Positions 63,206 to 64,000 of a DNA stretch of 64,000 nucleotides are shown in pieces (the first letter of the stretch is position 1; the number at the start of each line of letters is the position of its first letter). A program made the translations under genes and the position numbers. This DNA comes from Atriophallophorus winterbourni (lineage: Eukaryota > Platyhelminthes > Trematoda > Plagiorchiida > Microphallidae): contig JACCGJ010018825.1 of the NCBI GenBank assembly GCA_013407085.1, positions 1 through 64,000 on the forward strand. The letters are read 5' to 3'. Under the pieces are notes generated by a model that searched no databases, was not told where the DNA came from, and was given only the letters and a program-made list of their open reading frames with translations.

Positions 63206-63576
63206 AAGCTAAAATGTTTACAAATTTTATCTTTAAACCGTGGTGCAGTGTGACTTCCAACTTTTTGGATATCAACCCGCTTTTTCGAGCATCTTCCCTG
63301 CGCAAGTAGGATGCCCTCCCTGATAATATATGCGATGCTCACCACTGTTTGTTAGCAATTCACCCACCGGCGTTTTTGATTAGCCATGCAAAATCTTTTT
63401 TTCCGCGTCACACCGACCCCCAAACTGTGATTTCAATTAATCTAGTGTAGTGGCCGTCGTAATTTTGAGCTTCGCGTGACCACCAGTGTTCCACCGTTGA
63501 TAACTGTAACGAGATAGAGTGAAGGATACTTCCAAACGAATGAGAAGATAACGCCCGATAGAAAGACTTTAATCAA

Positions 63577-64000
63577 CTATAGATTTGGGCATACAGACTG
63601 TAACGAGAAAAAGGGAACTGTTTTGAAAACTTGTAGCTCAGGTACCGGATTGTAGTTCATAGTTGTTTTCCGAGCTGGTATGATTGATTGCGGACGTTTC
63701 GTCATCAAACTAGATAACATCATCAGCGAAACTTCTTTCGAAGCAACTGGGCGGTGGGCATCATTCGAATTTATCTGCTGCGCGTCGACCTCATCTACTG
63801 TGATTGGCTGTAATTCTTGCATGTTCTCTTTGGCGTGTTCTCATTGGTCCGTAGATCCCATCCACTTGAATGTGTTCATTGATTGATTGTGGTGTCGAAT
63901 ACCACGCTTCGAGGAACTCTCGAAGATGACGAGTTCTTCCTTTGGCGATGATTTCCGTTCTATCCCAATTGAATTCATGACCTTCTCGATCCATGTGTGC
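63577..64000 (-). mobile_element. Penelope-like element C-terminal fragment, cut by window edge
   Basis: Minus strand. 63994-63791 reads MDREGHEFNWDRTEIIAKGR, TRHLREFLEAWYSTPQSINE and HIQVDGIYG. This resembles the end of a GIY-YIG endonuclease region (H-x-F/I-D/N-W, then R-x-x-R-E-x-x-E-A, then I-N) of Penelope-like proteins. The frame shifts near 63791 and continues to 63577 without motifs. Different subfamily from the copy at 4200. Confidence 0.6.

Noticed and set aside
1..64000. CRISPR arrays, bacterial operons, ribosome binding sites
   Set aside because: The content is eukaryotic (introns, LINEs, LTR elements); none of these structures was seen.

Overview
The window reads as a stretch of flatworm, most likely trematode (fluke), nuclear DNA. 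It is AT-rich and packed with retrotransposons. Only two loci look like host protein-coding genes. The trematode assignment is an inference from four things: the mix of RTE-like, CR1-like, BEL/Pao, Ty3/gypsy-like and Penelope-like elements, a 34-bp intron, an 80-bp intron, and several hammerhead-ribozyme motifs. I could not run a database search, so species is not claimed.

Host genes. (1) On the minus strand at 3532-3989 lie two exons of a claudin/PMP22-type four-pass membrane protein with a conserved GLW..C signature; they are joined by a 34-bp intron, and the rest of the gene is missing or off the window. (2) On the plus strand from 52863 to about 60517 lie five exons of a nuclear protein resembling ZNF839: a basic AT-hook-like N-terminal exon, a conserved acidic exon, a C2H2 finger exon, a conserved helical exon and an acidic exon. 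Phases match at each junction. Its introns are filled with repeats.

Repeat layout. 1-2080: RTE-like LINE (RTE-A, minus). 4200-4925: Penelope-like GIY-YIG endonuclease ORF followed by a hammerhead motif. 6150-13358: CR1-like LINE (CR1-a) interrupted by a SINE-like repeat ('S') and by a second CR1-like LINE (CR1-b). 13375-18150: more CR1-like remnants. 18970-30295: one BEL/Pao LTR retrotransposon (minus) with both LTRs, containing a CR1-like LINE (CR1-c, 21520-23885) and a Ty3/gypsy element (Gypsy-1, 23886-26955); it sits between two pieces of an older BEL/Pao relic. 31510-40530: a gypsy tail fragment and several CR1-like relics, one again split by CR1-b. 41205-44125: two RTE-B copies. 44760-48135: Gypsy-2 with S insertions. 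48690-51566: an S copy split by an RTE-B element that is itself split by a younger RTE-B copy, with target-site duplications at both levels. 52061-52559: a hammerhead-rich patch. 53631-64000: gene introns and flank with GC-rich repeats, S copies, hammerhead repeat units, a second RTE-A copy and a second Penelope-like fragment at the right edge.

Most notable signal: at least five, perhaps seven, hammerhead motifs (CUGANGA core, stem II, GAAA, NUH) that the protein-coding annotation does not explain. They include a well-formed copy with a GCGA-capped helix III (52513-52559), one 290 bp downstream of the Penelope-like ORF (4879-4921), and a tandem repeat of 226-bp period carrying one motif per unit (54920-55227 onward), which resembles metazoan retrozymes. 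Almost all retroelement reading frames are broken by stops or frameshifts and are annotated as relics.
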